A stretch of 64,000 nucleotides of DNA from Ipomoea triloba (GCF_003576645.1 NC_044918.1:25039113-25103112); one strand, 5' to 3'; counted from the first letter of the stretch, positions 22,555 to 34,388 are shown. Program-made: numbers and translations. The notes: generated from the letters alone by a model not told the origin.

Positions 22555-22900
22555 TATAGTATAACATATTCGTAGTATATGTTCAACAATTATACCAACT
22601 TTGATTGGGATGAGGTTCGAACCTTAGACCATACTTATAGAAATTAATGGGTAAGTTAAAAGTTAACGGAAAAGATAATATTTAACGGAAAATTTAACGG
22701 ATAATCATATAATTAAAGATAAATTAGGAAATCTCAAGGAAAAATATAAATCTAAACAATCTGAATCATCCATTTGATTTAATAATCTGACCGTCATTTA
22801 AGTCATACATCAAGTTTTATTTTTTCACATCAAGTTTTTAGAATGCAGTATCATTTTTTCACATCAAGTTTTTTGAATACCACTAACTCTATTAGAATGC
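22555..22900. repeat. Dispersed repeat, inverted copy of 4240-4340
   Basis: At about 22590-22690 the sequence is the reverse complement, with scattered mismatches, of the segment near 4240-4340 (shared phrase gttaacttttaacttacc). The remainder contains two copies of tttttcacatcaagtttt. No ORF. Confidence 0.5.
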
Positions 22901-22934
22901 AGCAGTATCATTTTTTCTACTCATTATAGGCCTA

Positions 22935-23040
22935 ACTTTCTTTTATGACTTAGTCATAAGTCGACTCGAACCCACCACCTCCCGTATAAAGGGAAGGGTT
23001 TGATGACACTGGACCACAAGGTCCTTGGTAGTCATTCTTC
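22935..23040 (-). mobile_element. Possible tRNA-derived SINE head
   Basis: On the minus strand tgtggtccagtgtcatc resembles box A, and gtgggttcgagtcg about 40 bases later matches box B (GWTCRANNC). This arrangement recalls the plant Au-type SINEs. The 3' tail is not clear. Confidence 0.4.
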
Positions 23041-23621
23041 AAGTTAGAAATCATAACAATTTATAGCTTAAAAATGAAAATACTATACATTATTGTGATT
23101 AAATTGCCTTTGCAAATGAAAAATATATTTTTGAAAAATGGATAAAAGTACTTCAAAGATATGATTCATCTTTTACACTCATTACTTCTTGCTCAATGCT
23201 TAATTTGAGACGTGTGCCTTCGAATGTTTACTTATGTAGAATTTTTTTTCAAAGAATATAAAATTATATTGACATCACATTTGGTTTAATTTGCAAAATA
23301 AGCTAAGTGAAAAACGGAAGGATATTTTGTTGAATTGACCTATTCTAATTTCTTAATATATTATGTGACCGTGTGTATCGTGAACTAACAAAATAGAGTT
23401 GTCGGTATTCTTGAGGATTGTTTATATTAGTAACATTATTCTTAGATTTTCCACTTCAATTTTTTTTTTTTGAAAGATTCCACTTCAATTTTTTTTAAAA
23501 AAATGAATTGTTAAAAACTTTATAATAAGTAAGTATATGATGAAATCTTTGTTACCATTCCAAATGAGTAATCATAAAATCGAACTCACAGTATAAAATA
23601 GAAACTACTTTGTAAAGAATC

Positions 23622-23795
23622 ATGAGTGTAACTAGCTTAGTTGACGTGAGTGACTATGCACTCTTGTCTCTTAAGAGAAATTGGGAGTTTGAACCCCTCT
23701 AAGTATGGAAACACAATTTGGCCAGCACTATGGACTTAAAATGCCTCCTATAGTTAGGACCTGTTCAAGACACATCGTGATCTGACCCAAAAGAA
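23622..23795 (+). mobile_element. Probable tRNA-derived SINE
   Basis: tagcttagttg at about 23633 fits box A. Some 55 bases on, gggagtttgaacccc fits box B. These are followed by tRNA-unrelated sequence ending in an A-rich stretch (cccaaaagaaaaac). No flanking duplication could be fixed. Confidence 0.45.
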
Positions 23796-24508
23796 AAACT
23801 CATTATCTTAATCCTTTTATTAACACCCTAAATACAACTCATATGTACAATTTATACCGACTAAAAAAATCCAAATTTCTCTTCAATCCATTTTTTACCA
23901 GTTCAAAAACCTATCAACCTAGATATCCATCCATGACTCCATGGACGGATCCAGAATGCGGGCAGTTGCCCCCCTTTGCCACCCTATCTCATCCGTTATA
24001 TAGAGGATCATTGTATATATATGGTAAATGTTTAGATATAAGTAAATAATATAGATATATATAAATTACTTAAAGATGAAGTAACATAGATGGTTAAGTA
24101 TGTATGTGTTGTGGTTAAAGTCAAGAGATCAAAATTTTCTACTTGATTAATTTTTTCTTTTAAAATATCTTATTTGTTTTAATTTTTTATTCACACTGAA
24201 TGAAATTTTTGACTCCGCCAGGTATCGGTCAAATAATATCTGAGGAAGCTCATGCGTGAAAGTCACTAATCATACATCCTCTTTGTAAATAAATATTGAT
24301 AAGATCAATCTCACTTTCTGGCTGTATTGCTCGATCTACACGGTGTATGCCATATGGCAATATTCAAAGCTCAATAGGGCATTATTTTTATATTTGCTGT
24401 CTTTCCCAAAACAAACAAATGCACACGCTTTCAAATTGTATTGCCTTATACAACGTGTCATTTAGGATGCACTTGGGCAACGATTGAAGTTACGGCTGGA
24501 GGGATTCT
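23796..24508. other. Intergenic stretch without recognisable gene
   Basis: Short frames only. The phrase ctccatggacggatccagaa near 23938 and gactccgcca near 24210 are common in plant dispersed repeats, but no element boundary is visible. Confidence 0.4.
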
Positions 24509-25604
24509 GTTAGACATGTATGTCTTAGGAGCCAACATTTATTGTTGTGGACATTAATTTCTTATTAAATAAATATAATAAATAATTGTTTTATTTATTT
24601 TATTTTGGCTTAAATAGTATTAGATATTATTCCGTACAATCTTCTTAATTCTTCATTCTTAAGAGTTAAGAATATGAGTGATGAAGAATTAATAAATGAA
24701 GTCTTGTAAAAATGTTCCTAGTAATAGGAATTCTAATTGGGCATTAGAATTCCGATAACACTAGCACATTGTTCTTCTTATGGTGAGTCTCATGCCATTC
24801 TGTATGAGATACAGAGAGTGGACATGTGGATGGTTGTTAGAGAATAAGTCATTGAACATTGACTGACTACAACGTACTGCATGGTGTTTACCTACGTGTC
24901 ATCGGTATGTTGTATGTTACAAGTATGCAATAATCCTTTGATTTGAGACGACATGGTTGTCTCGTACATATGGTGGACTAGTTTTTGCCAGTATGCGTCT
25001 TTTGTTCCTTATGGGACTATAAGTGTACTTGGTGGCCTAGTTCAGTATTGTACGGAGACATGTGTGCGTTCAATAGAGGATCCACCCCACCGCCTTGAGG
25101 TAACAAGGATGTTCCAGTCTATTCAATAATCATACAACGAGAATCTCTGGCCAGAGTACAATGAAGTTGGACTTCAGGTTAAGAATATTGAATAGACATA
25201 TTGACCGGGTTTATGGGTTTGACCAAGTTTGACCATGACCTTTACCTGGTTCGGAACAAGTGTTGTGTGGAAGGAATGTTGCATGATATTTGTAACGGAA
25301 AGGTTCATTATAATATATTATAAAATATATTCATTGTTAACTAGGTAGTCATGACATACTGCTAGGTGTCACTTATGACTTACGAGTTATTTAATAATGA
25401 GTTATTAAATATTACTCGTTGCTAGTTTGACTATGAACCTAGAAAGTCACACCTTAATGGTTCGTGGTAATGCTGAGAACTTTAAAAGAAATCGATAAAG
25501 AGTTATCGATATTGACTTAATACATTAATAATTGATTAATGGATTAATTCAATATTGTGTAGTTTTGAGCTTTTAAGGCTAGCACCTTTGGGCCCAAACC
25601 AGGC

Positions 25605-25618
25605 TATATATATATATA
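25605..25618 (+). promoter_or_regulatory. TATA element of the copia LTR
   Basis: tatatatatataag follows a GC-containing stretch inside the presumed U3 region. It is the best promoter candidate for the copia gag downstream. Confidence 0.45.
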
Positions 25619-25974
25619 AGCCTTGCCCTACTTCTGAACTAAGAGAGAAATAAGACAGAGATTAGTCAGGAAAAGAGTTTTCACGTAGAAATCTTTGGGA
25701 GTTCTCACGTGCCCGACCGGTGGACAGATTAGAGGCCGGACGATTGGACGGTTTTGATTCTGCCAAAGCACGCCTATGTTAATTTAATAATATAATAATT
25801 TGATTATTATATGATTTTTAATATATATAAGATATATATTAAATAAAACAAAAAGTTGTTTTCCCTTTTTCATGAAACTTGCGTAATTTTATAATATATA
25901 TATGATATATATTAAAATTTTAAAAAAAAAAAGTTTTTTTCCCTTTTACGAAAACGCAAGTTTTTACGTTTTGC

Positions 25975-26310
25975 GATTCCGATCGTCTTCACCATCTCTG
26001 TTCGACTTCCTCGTCTCCGATTCGTTTTCTCTCAACTGTTGATTTGGAGAATGCGAGACGCAGAAGGTCGGATTGAAGAAGTTGGCAGTCCAGGCGGCTT
26101 CGCGACGTTGTTCCTGGAGATATTGATGAATTGTTCATCGCCCGAGAGTCCAGTAACGATTGCGCGCGGCCGGCGATGTGGCTGATGGAAGGAGACGATA
26201 CAGGGAGGTCCAAGCGAAGCTGTTGTGGCCGGCTATAGGCTGCTGGTCAGAGATGCAGTGGAGGTGGACGGCGTTATTGGCCGGGAAGGATCGCCGGAAT
26301 CCATGGCTAT
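25975..26310. other. GC-rich block inside the copia leader
   Basis: A sharply bounded 330-base GC-rich island (phrases such as ggccggcgatgtgg and ggccgggaaggatcgccgg) flanked by tracts of nearly pure A+T. Frames are short on both strands and no domain is seen. It could be U5/leader sequence of the element or an inserted host fragment. Confidence 0.4.
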
Positions 26311-26394
26311 TTTTACGCAAGTTTTAATTTAGAAAATAATATTACCAAATTTTTAAATATAATTACCTTATTTGATAATGAAGGAAGCATTATA

Positions 26395-26600
26395 TTTGAA
26401 AATTCATATATGATAATTAGAATTATATTACCAAATTAAATATTAGATTTTTTCTTGGTGATATTAATTGTTATCATATTTGAAAATTTTCTAAATATGA
26501 TAATTAGAATTATATTACCAAATTAAATATTAGATTTTTTGGTGATATTAATTATTATCATATTTGAAAAATTTCTATTTTGATAATTTGAAATTAATTA
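26395..26600. repeat. AT-rich tandem repeat, 87-bp period
   Basis: tgataattagaattatatta recurs at 26411 and 26498, and the following gatattaattgttatcata segment is also repeated. Further degenerate units continue to about 26700. Confidence 0.75.
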
Positions 26601-28154
26601 CTACTAATTAAAATATGAGATATTTTGCTAGTATTAATTATTATCATAATGATTATTTTCTAGATTTGAAAAATTAATATTTTGAAAGATTAGATGATAA
26701 TATATTATTGTTACTGTTTAAAATATGATTTTTATGGTACTAATAATTATATTGTTATAATCTTGAAATATTTATTTTTCTCCTTAAATAGTGATTCTTT
26801 ATGTGATAATTGAATACTATTTAGTTAAGTTTCCATGATTATAATATTTTAGATTTTAGATTAAAGTGTTTAATTTAAAATAAAATTATAATAGTAATTG
26901 ATTGATTTCATGCAAATTTGATTTTGGTATGAAATTAATTAATTAATGAAAAGTTTTGTTTTGTTATATGGAAATTTGTTTCCATATAAAGTTTATTTTA
27001 AATTGACCCAAGTTTTTATGGTATAATTGGATTATATCTTATAAAGCCACAAATTAATGTATTTTTATTTTATGCTATGTATGGATTGCTTAGCATGTCG
27101 ATTTGGTCATGGACTTATGACCCGTTGAATGAATGTGATTTATTTTGGGTTTTGCATCGTTTTTGGTGATTAATTAAAATTGGGGTCTGCGTGCCTCTTA
27201 TCTATTATTGTAATGTAAATCCATTCCCGAAATATGTACTCCTTTTCTGGTAGATAGAAAATGTATGTACAAAGATCCCAAAGACTTCAAGAGTTGAAGA
27301 CCCGAAGACTTCAAGAGTTGAAGACTTGCAAATGTATGATGGAAGCTTACATGTAATAGATAGGATTTTAATTTTTCACTATTCACTGTGCACGGTCAAA
27401 ATTTGTTGGCTCAATTTTGACCATTTAGAAGTCCATGACCGATTTCGAGTTTACTTTTCATGCACTTTATATATGTGATATATGTGAAACTGTTGCATGA
27501 GTAAAGTGAAATTTAATAATTCTTAAAATCTTCTCTTTATTAAAATATTAAGTTGTAAACGCTTAGGCCTCAAGAGTTGAGATTACCTAATCGTGGCTCT
27601 CCACCATCGTAAGAAATCAAATATTTTTCTTAGCACGGTGTCGGCTATGCCAACATAGGGGCAACGTGTTATTTTAAAATATTTTGTTTTTCTTATTTTA
27701 AACATGTGATGTGGTAGCACTTAGAAACTTTGCTTTTCAAGAAACCACTAAAGGTGAGAAAAGTCAAGGTTCAACTCTACTTGTTACTAGGATGGTGGGT
27801 TTGACTTAACTGAGTACATTGGGCTAAGATGCCCCTTAAGGTGAGGTTCAATGGGCCATGGAGCCCAAGTTTAGTAAAATTGAATCATGCATGAGATGTA
27901 TTGGCAAGAGTTGGCCACTTACAAATTTTTCAAATTCCAAGATGCCCCTTAAGGTGAGGAATTAATGAGATAAATTTGTAAGACCTCGATTACCCATTAG
28001 AAATCTTCCAATGGGATTTCCGTTTCTTGCTTAGGGAAGTGCAGGATTCGAAAAATTTAGTGGGAGGTACTATTTGATTATATAATCGAAAATCAAATAG
28101 TTTAATAAAGAATTGTGTCTAATAATTAATGTTATTTTTTGTAGTTATTTTGAA

Positions 28155-29030
28155 ATGGCTTTAAACCCTTTGTCAAAAATACTCGAAGAAAACAAACTTA
28201 CTGGACCAAATTTCACTGATTGGCTCCGAAATTTGAGAATCGTTCTCAATTTGGAGAAGATCGGTTATGTTTTGGACCAAGATCCTCCATTGATTGGTAT
28301 CATACCAGATGATGCTGATGTTGATCAGCTTGATGTTTATAATGCTGAGGTTGCATCGTTTGATAAGTGGAAGGATGATGATCTGAGAGCTAAAAGTTAT
28401 GTCCTTGCCTCTATGACCAATGAGTTACAATGTCAGCATGAAAAGATGCCTGATGCAAAATCTATGGTCAATCACCTACAAGAGTTGTACGGTGAGCACA
28501 GTAGGATTGCACGTTATGAGGTTACTAAGGCCTTATTTCGAGCAAAACTACAAGAAGGAGGAAATGTAGGAGATCATGTCCTAAATATGATTGGCTTATT
28601 GGAGAGATTGGAAGAATTAAATATCTTCCTTGACTTTGAGCTTGAAGTATACTTAATTCTACAGTCTCTTCCAGATTCTTTTGGGCCTTTCATAATGAAT
28701 TTCCACATGAACAAGCTCCATTGTTCCAAATCTGATCTGCACAATATGTTGTGCACTGCTCATACTACAATGAAGGGTATGAACACTGGTACTGTTCTTT
28801 TGGCCTCTTCTAAGTCAAAAAAGAAGAGAAAGAACAAGAAGGTTTCTAAAGTGAAACCAACTAGAGGAGTGACCAAAACTAAAGGGAAGGTTGCAAGTAA
28901 AGGAAAGTGTTTCCATTGCAACAAAGAAGGGCATTGGAAAGGAAATTGCACAGAATACCTAAAGTCTTTGAAGGTCAGGGACAATGACAAACCTTCAGAA
29001 TGTATGCTCATTAAAGAGACTAATTTTTAA
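28155..29030 (+). CDS. Copia-type Gag
   Basis: This frame of 291 codons encodes the nucleocapsid polyprotein of a Ty1/copia element. The N-terminal half is the UBN2/gag_pre-type fold, with the motif FTDWLRNLRIVLN near residues 20-35. A basic Lys-rich stretch follows at about 215-250, and then an intact CCHC zinc knuckle (CFHCNKEGHWKGNC, about 252-265) that would bind the genomic RNA. I chose the ATG at 28155 because it has a good context (gaaATGGC) and the family's usual MALNPLSKIL-like start. The upstream in-frame ATG at 28113 lies in what looks like leader or intron. The downstream pol is reduced to fragments, so this copy could supply only Gag. Confidence 0.8.
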   Translation: MALNPLSKILEENKLTGPNFTDWLRNLRIVLNLEKIGYVLDQDPPLIGIIPDDADVDQLDVYNAEVASFDKWKDDDLRAKSYVLASMTNELQCQHEKMPDAKSMVNHLQELYGEHSRIARYEVTKALFRAKLQEGGNVGDHVLNMIGLLERLEELNIFLDFELEVYLILQSLPDSFGPFIMNFHMNKLHCSKSDLHNMLCTAHTTMKGMNTGTVLLASSKSKKKRKNKKVSKVKPTRGVTKTKGKVASKGKCFHCNKEGHWKGNCTEYLKSLKVRDNDKPSECMLIKETNF

Positions 29031-29039
29031 CTGGTCTAA

Positions 29040-30019
29040 ATAACTACTTCTTTGGTAATATACTCAGAAGCAACTTCACATGGTTGTGTATCGTTGCAGG
29101 ATCTGAGAAGAAGTAGAGAGTTGACTGAAGATGAGATTTCTCTAAGGATGGAAAATGAAGCAAGAGTTGCTGCATTAGTTGTTGGAGATTTATCTATTCA
29201 GTTTTCATTTAATCATGTTTTTAAAATACTATTTATGTAATTCTAGTATTTAAAACATTATTTCCATTACAGTTAAGAATAATTATGAATTTTTCTTTTC
29301 GGAATAATGTTTATTGCATTTATTTTAATAATAAATGTGATGGCATTAGAACATTATTAAATGGTATTTATCGCTTAAATATGATTAATGATAGTATAAA
29401 TGAGCATTTAATACATAGTAATGTATCCATGTGATCCATTTGATGAAATGAATTTTAGATCATGGAGTTTCATCTAAGTCTTTTCGTAAGACACCATATG
29501 AGATATGGGACACCCCATCTTAAGTATGCTAAGATTTGGGGTTACACGACTTATATCAAAAGCCTAAAATAGACAAATTCGAAACAAGATCTGAAAAAGG
29601 TAGAAAGATATAACTTGATAAAGAGTTTGTTAATAAATCTTCCTAACCTAATCAAATTTAAGAATCTATGCAATATGAACAAAAGGTTATGCCTCCTCTT
29701 TGGAGAAGTGTTAGACATATTTGTTCATTAGACATATTATAGTTGTCTTCATGACATAGAGAGTGTCTTTGCAATTGGAGATGATGTGTCTAGTGACAAT
29801 CCTATCATTTACAAAGAGGCGATATCATATATCGATTTTAGAATATGGAACATCTGTTTTGATAAGGTAGTCAAATTGTTTGACTATACTGTGAAAACAT
29901 TGATGATCCATGTGTATAAAATGGTCAGTGGGAGTACTATTACATTTCTTGTATTATATGTAGATGACATATTAATAACAAGAAATGACGTAAGTATAAT
30001 GACTCTGATAAAAGTTTGA
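29040..30019 (+). pseudogene. Fragments of copia pol
   Basis: Separated shreds of a copia Pol occur in the correct order. They are the segment with ARVAALVVG ahead of the GAG-pre-integrase region (29100-29200), an integrase C-terminal piece containing KTPYEIWDTP with stops (29455-29600), and a pre-RT piece with FAIGDD and YKEAISYIDF (29765-29850). The last is an RT piece with FLVLYVDDILITRND (29947-29990), which keeps the YVDD active site. Large deletions separate them, and the RNase H domain and 3' LTR are missing. With the intact gag this marks an internally deleted element on the plus strand. Confidence 0.75.
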
Positions 30020-30044
30020 TTATCAAAAATTTTCTATATGATAG

Positions 30045-30450
30045 CATTACAAGAAAATTGTTCAGTAATGAGAGGTAAAACCGTCACAAAAAAATCAAAA
30101 ACCATCATAAAAGACTTTTAATGACGGGAAATTTACCGTCGCCACCCGTCGTTATTTCTTCCGAGGATAAAAACAAATAATGACGGGATATGATACCATC
30201 ATTAATAAGCATATAGTGATGGTGTATTTACTGTCACTAAAACATTCTTTTTGTGACAAAAAATCCCATCACTAATACAATTACTCACTAGTATAATTTC
30301 CTCTCATTATATTATTGTAATGATGGAAAATCCCGTCATTAATATTACTATTTACTAACAAAATTTTTCCTCATATTAGATTTTTCCCGTCACTAAAAAT
30401 TATAATTTAGTGTCAAATATTATTTTTCTAATTTTGTATATATTGTTATT
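30045..30450 (+). mobile_element. CACTA-like element, left end
   Basis: It starts CATTACAAGAAAATTG, which shares its first 14 bases with the inverted end at 10140. Inward, phrases such as atgacggga, ccgtcact and cccgtcatta recur in both orientations, as in CACTA subterminal regions. The right end is not in view and may have been cut off by the Athila insertion at 31624. The gene fragment at 30715-31040 would then lie inside the element. Confidence 0.55.
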
Positions 30451-30714
30451 TATCATTAAATATTAATTTTTGTAATACATTTTTTTACTCACTAATCAAT
30501 ATTATGATATGTTGTAACTATAGATATTGTATTATCATAATGCAATCAAAGTAAACTCAATCAATATATTAAAAGACTTCATTATCACTACCAAAATGAA
30601 ATGTTTCATACAACTTTGTAAAGACTAAAGACAAAGAAACTAATCATAACATATAACCATAGTAATATATCTGCTAGCTATTTTGATGAAACTGCCCTTC
30701 ATGAGCAATGATAC

Positions 30715-31040
30715 CTAATAGAGGAAATATTTAGGCAAGCAGGAGACTGCACATCTTTTGAATGCATTGAACTATGCTGATGGATGAAAGATTTAGTATT
30801 GCCACTGACAGAGCTACGAGCAGAATGGCTAGTAGATGAATTCCCAGGTCTATGTGCATTTTCAGCTTCAGAGCCATTGATAGAGTGAACATCTGTAGAA
30901 GGGAAAAATCCAAAAATGGGTCCTCTATTACAGTGGTAGAAACTGAGGATTAATATTTGCATCTCTGAAATACTTACCACCAGTAACACTCTGAAGGTCA
31001 ATCCTAAAGCCCCCTTCACGGATGCAGCTTTCTTACCTAG
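30715..31040 (-). pseudogene. Two-exon gene fragment, host origin likely
   Basis: On the minus strand an open stretch ending at 30978 (GGFRIDLQSVTG) is followed by a donor-like gtaagt. A 178-base open exon (30892 down to 30715) follows a pyrimidine-rich ttcccttctacag acceptor and ends before gtatca, another donor-like site. The reading frame is continuous across the inferred splice. The second exon is Ser/His/Asn-rich (for example SSTSHSARSSVSGNTKSF). I do not recognise the parent gene. Real splice signals and coding-like composition next to a CACTA-type end suggest a captured host fragment. No start or stop belongs to it. Confidence 0.45.
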
Positions 31041-31623
31041 ACATTTCCAATTCTCTCCCGCAAAATGAATCATATACAAAATTAAACCAGTCCATAAAAC
31101 ACAACAAACCTCTAAACAAAAATACTATAATTTTCATGTCCACTTCATTAACACTTAGATCAAACCTCAACGATTCTACTTCTATAGTTCTATTGGCATC
31201 CAACATAATAACAAGAACATACACACAGAATATTACAGTCCCATCAACCATAATATATCAATACTCTAAATCAACCATAGCAATTTTAAATTGACAGTCA
31301 CAAGCACCATATACAGCTATACAAATCATTCATCTTATGGAGTATCATATATAGGAGAGCTCAATGAAAGTGGTAGCCGAACAAATTGTGCTAGATTATA
31401 TCGTTAACCATTAACAGTCAAATTATGAGCCAATCCCTACATCAGTAATGAAAACCATAGAAAACAAAAATATCACAAACCTGATCCAAGGAGGCCCTCC
31501 AGAACTTCAGGACTTAAGCTGCTTGGAAATAGATAGGCTGAGATTTGAATAATGGGTAAATTAATCTAAACTCATATGGCTGCTTTGCAAAAAGTATATC
31601 TTCACCATTATGTTTATATACAT
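31041..31623. other. Stretch between gene fragment and Athila LTR
   Basis: AT-rich sequence without a credible frame. It may be intron of the gene fragment or CACTA interior. The five bases before the LTR are tacat, the presumed target duplication of the outer Athila-type element. Its partner lies beyond the window. Confidence 0.4.
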
Positions 31624-32952
31624 TGATAAGACTCCGAGATACCCTTATTTCAGGCACATTTTAGGGTGTTTTATCGCGTCTATAGCATCCTTACTTGGTA
31701 AATTATGTGCGTAAATGCTTGAAAATCACTAACTGATGCACAAAAGCTACTTTTAGCTTAAAAGAAGTAAAACAGGAGCCCCGGGAGCAAATAGGACCAA
31801 AAGTTGAGCTTAAAGAGCAAACCAGGCAAGAGCGGAGCCCCGGAGGACCAAACTGGAAGGCCACACGTGTGTGAGCAGGCGTGAAAACTTTCCAGAAGCT
31901 TCCCACGCACGCTCACACGCGTGTGAGAGGCATGGAGACAGTGATGCGCGAATTTCAGCTAGGGTTGTCATTTCGGAGACTATTTAAACCCCTTTGATGA
32001 ATTTTCAGAAGGAGGTTCCCAGAAATTTAGTTTTCCTTTTCTTAGTTTTTCCTTTGGAGAGCTTTCTCCATTTTTCTTAGCTTTTTAAATTAGATCAATC
32101 TCCATTGTAGCAAGACAACAAGCTTGGATTGAAGATCTTCTTCTCTCTAGGTTATCTCTATTTCATTTCTATAACTTTAGCTATCTTGTTCTTGGATTAA
32201 ATTAGCTTTTGCTTGAATTTCATACTATGAGTAGCTAGTTTAGTCTAGGGATTTGGATTGTGTGATTGAATATTGCTTGTGTGATGATCTTATTTCTATA
32301 TCTTGGATCTATGAGTTTGTGTTGATGGATTATCTATTCTTGTCTATTGATTGTTGTTTTGATGAGATCTTGTTTGGATTTGGCCAATCTAGATGAGAGA
32401 TTGAGCTCTTGACTCTTTCATGTCTTTGATTAGAGTTAGGATTTGAAGCTTGACACAATCATAGTTCCTATGGACTTCTTAAGAATAGTAGGATAGTGTG
32501 TAGCTAAAGTGTTTGATGAAATTCCTCTTAGAACTTTGGATGCTTGAAGGCACTCCTAAGTCAAAGAAGCCTTAGTACACAAAGGTGGAAAAGGACTAAG
32601 ACAACATACTCTTGAATAGACAATATCCTAGCAATCCTAATCCTTGACCTTAGACACTCCACTATGCAATATTCATGAACACTATTCAATCCCTACCCCT
32701 TTTACATATTCACAAAACCACTTTTACTTTACTACTCTCTTGCACTCAAATCAACCAAATGAACTATTCTCACTCACAAATCCACCCTTCACCACACTCA
32801 AATCCTATGCATGATCCACTCAAGTAAACTCCCGAACATTTGACACACCTCCACGTCCCTCCTTCGAGACCGACACTCGGGGAGTCACAGACTTTCCGTT
32901 TTATCATATAAATATCTTTTGACACTTCACCCTATGCACGCAAGTGTTGTCA
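31624..32952 (+). mobile_element. 5' LTR of outer Athila-type element (Athila-1)
   Basis: The LTR begins TGATAAGACTCCGAG, ends AAGTGTTGTCA, and is followed after three bases by a tRNA-Asp primer-binding site, which fixes the 3' end. Length is 1329 bp. It contains cacacgcgtgtga-type palindromes at about 31862-31925, and a phrase near 32870 shared in reverse with the solo LTR at 12081-13618. No ORF. The element resumes at 53606 after a 20.6-kb insertion. Confidence 0.85.
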
Positions 32953-32955
32953 AAA

Positions 32956-32973
32956 TGGCGCCGTTGCCGGGGA
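32956..32973 (+). promoter_or_regulatory. Primer-binding site, tRNA-Asp (Athila-1)
   Basis: TGGCGCCGTTGCCGGGGA is the primer-binding site complementary to tRNA-Asp used by Athila-lineage elements. It sits three bases after the LTR. Confidence 0.85.
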
Positions 32974-33013
32974 GGGCAATAGGTTGTCATATGTTTTTGT
33001 TTACTTTGATTGC

Positions 33014-33235
33014 TGATAAACTTTATTTTTATTATTATTTTAATAATATTTTTATAGTTAATTGAATTAATTGATTAATTTATTTATGTACTTTTATTTA
33101 TTATTGTTATATTTAGCTTTATTAATAATAATGTTTAATTGTGGTGTTGTTTTTGTTATTTAATTTGCTTATTAATTGAATTCTATCAGCCTAAAAATTC
33201 TTAATCATAATTTAGTAAGAGTATGATTAGTAGTA

Positions 33236-33296
<61 letters not shown>

Positions 33297-34380
33297 TCCC
33301 TTCTGTTAGTTAACGTACGAACCAAAAGAACGAGAGAACCCGGAAGTCAAACGATAACTTCGCCAGCGATCCGGACATCTGGAGATCCGGTTGAATAGCA
33401 GAAGAACTCTGAATAGCTGTTGAGGTTGGGCGTTATAAAAGGAGGCCAATTGAAGGAAGGAGAGGGTGGTGGTTCTTCGTCACTTTCTTTCTTTATCACC
33501 AATTCAACTTCGGACAGCATTTGTAATTCGACAGTGATTTTCTTCCGGTCGTAGCGGAATATTTCTCCGTTCAGCTGTGAACTCTCGTCGGCGACGTCTC
33601 GGCGCAAGCAAGTTTGCAGTCCACCTTCAATTTGGCGGTGGAGAGAATTTTCTTCAGCAGCTTCGACATCAAAGAATTAAGCCTTACAGTTCTGGTTCCT
33701 TCTTTCTTTCTTTTCCTAATTACGTACGTAGCTAGCAATTGTTTTGTGTGGAGGTTTACATTCCATTGTATTTTATTATGTTTAGAATTGTGCTGCTACT
33801 TGAATTACAATTAGTGTGGTAATTGCAATGGTTAATACTTAATTACATGCTTATATTGTGTCTTGATTATTGATTTATTTTGTTTTATAAATCATTTGTT
33901 AGTTTGATCTAGTTAATTTTAATATCTCTTTTGATTAATTTAAATGATTAAGTTAGTTAATTTCAAGTCTTTAAATTGCTTTGTTTAAATTGCATCATAT
34001 TAATTCCCTGTGGGTTCGACCCTTGCCTTTGCACACTATCACTACAACTGACTCGTGCACTTGCGAGGATTTTATTTATTTAAAATTGTCCATCAATTTT
34101 TGGGTAATTGCAATGGTTAATACTTAATTACATGCTTATATTGTGTCTTGATTATTGATTTATTTTGTTTTATAAATCATTTGTTAGTTTGATCTAGTTA
34201 ATTTTAATATCTCTTTTGATTAATTTAAATGATTAAGTTAGTTAATTTCAAGTCTTTAAATTGCTTTGTTTAAATTGCATCGTATTAATTCCCTGTGGGT
34301 TCGACCCTTGTCTTTGCACACTATCACTACAACTGACTCGTGCACTTGCGAGGACTTTATTTATTTAAAATTGTCCATCA
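33014..34380 (+). repeat. 5' LTR of Athila-2
   Basis: TGATAAACTTT to TCCATCA. It contains a (TTA)n tract at about 33236-33297 and a more GC-rich central part at 33300-33620. Its 3' 285 bases are present twice, whereas the 3' LTR has one copy. Its partner at 52542-53600 otherwise matches closely. Confidence 0.85.
33236..33297. repeat. TTA microsatellite
   Basis: (TTA)n of about 20 units within the LTR. The 3' LTR carries a shorter version at about 52759-52801, so the length has changed since insertion. Confidence 0.9.
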
Positions 34381-34388
34381 ATTTTTGG
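33819..34388. repeat. 285-bp direct duplication spanning the LTR end and PBS start
   Basis: Copy one is 33819-34103 and copy two 34104-34388. Each copy runs from gtaattgcaatgg through the LTR end (ccatca), the attt spacer and the first three bases of the primer-binding site (TGG). The copies differ at only about three positions. The 3' LTR has a single copy. Confidence 0.9.

Larger units (their letters stand above)
24509..28154 (+). mobile_element. 5' LTR and leader of an internally deleted copia element
   Basis: The stretch begins TGTTAGACATGTATGTC, a typical copia LTR start. It carries a TATA element at 25605-25618 preceded by ggcccaaaccaggc, and leads into a copia gag at 28155. I could not find a primer-binding site, so the LTR/leader border is not fixed. 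A GC-rich block lies at about 25975-26310, and two tandem copies of an 87-bp unit lie near 26400-26585. The phrase gatgccccttaaggtgagg occurs twice at about 27830 and 27940. The sequence just before the gag ATG, ttttttgtag, looks like a splice acceptor. Confidence 0.5.

Noticed and set aside
33347..33607. 86-codon minus-strand frame present in both Athila-2 LTRs (also 52852-53112)
   Set aside because: The second copy exists because it is in an LTR. The differences between the copies near its end change amino acids (F/L, V/D, G/D), so no protein-level conservation is visible.
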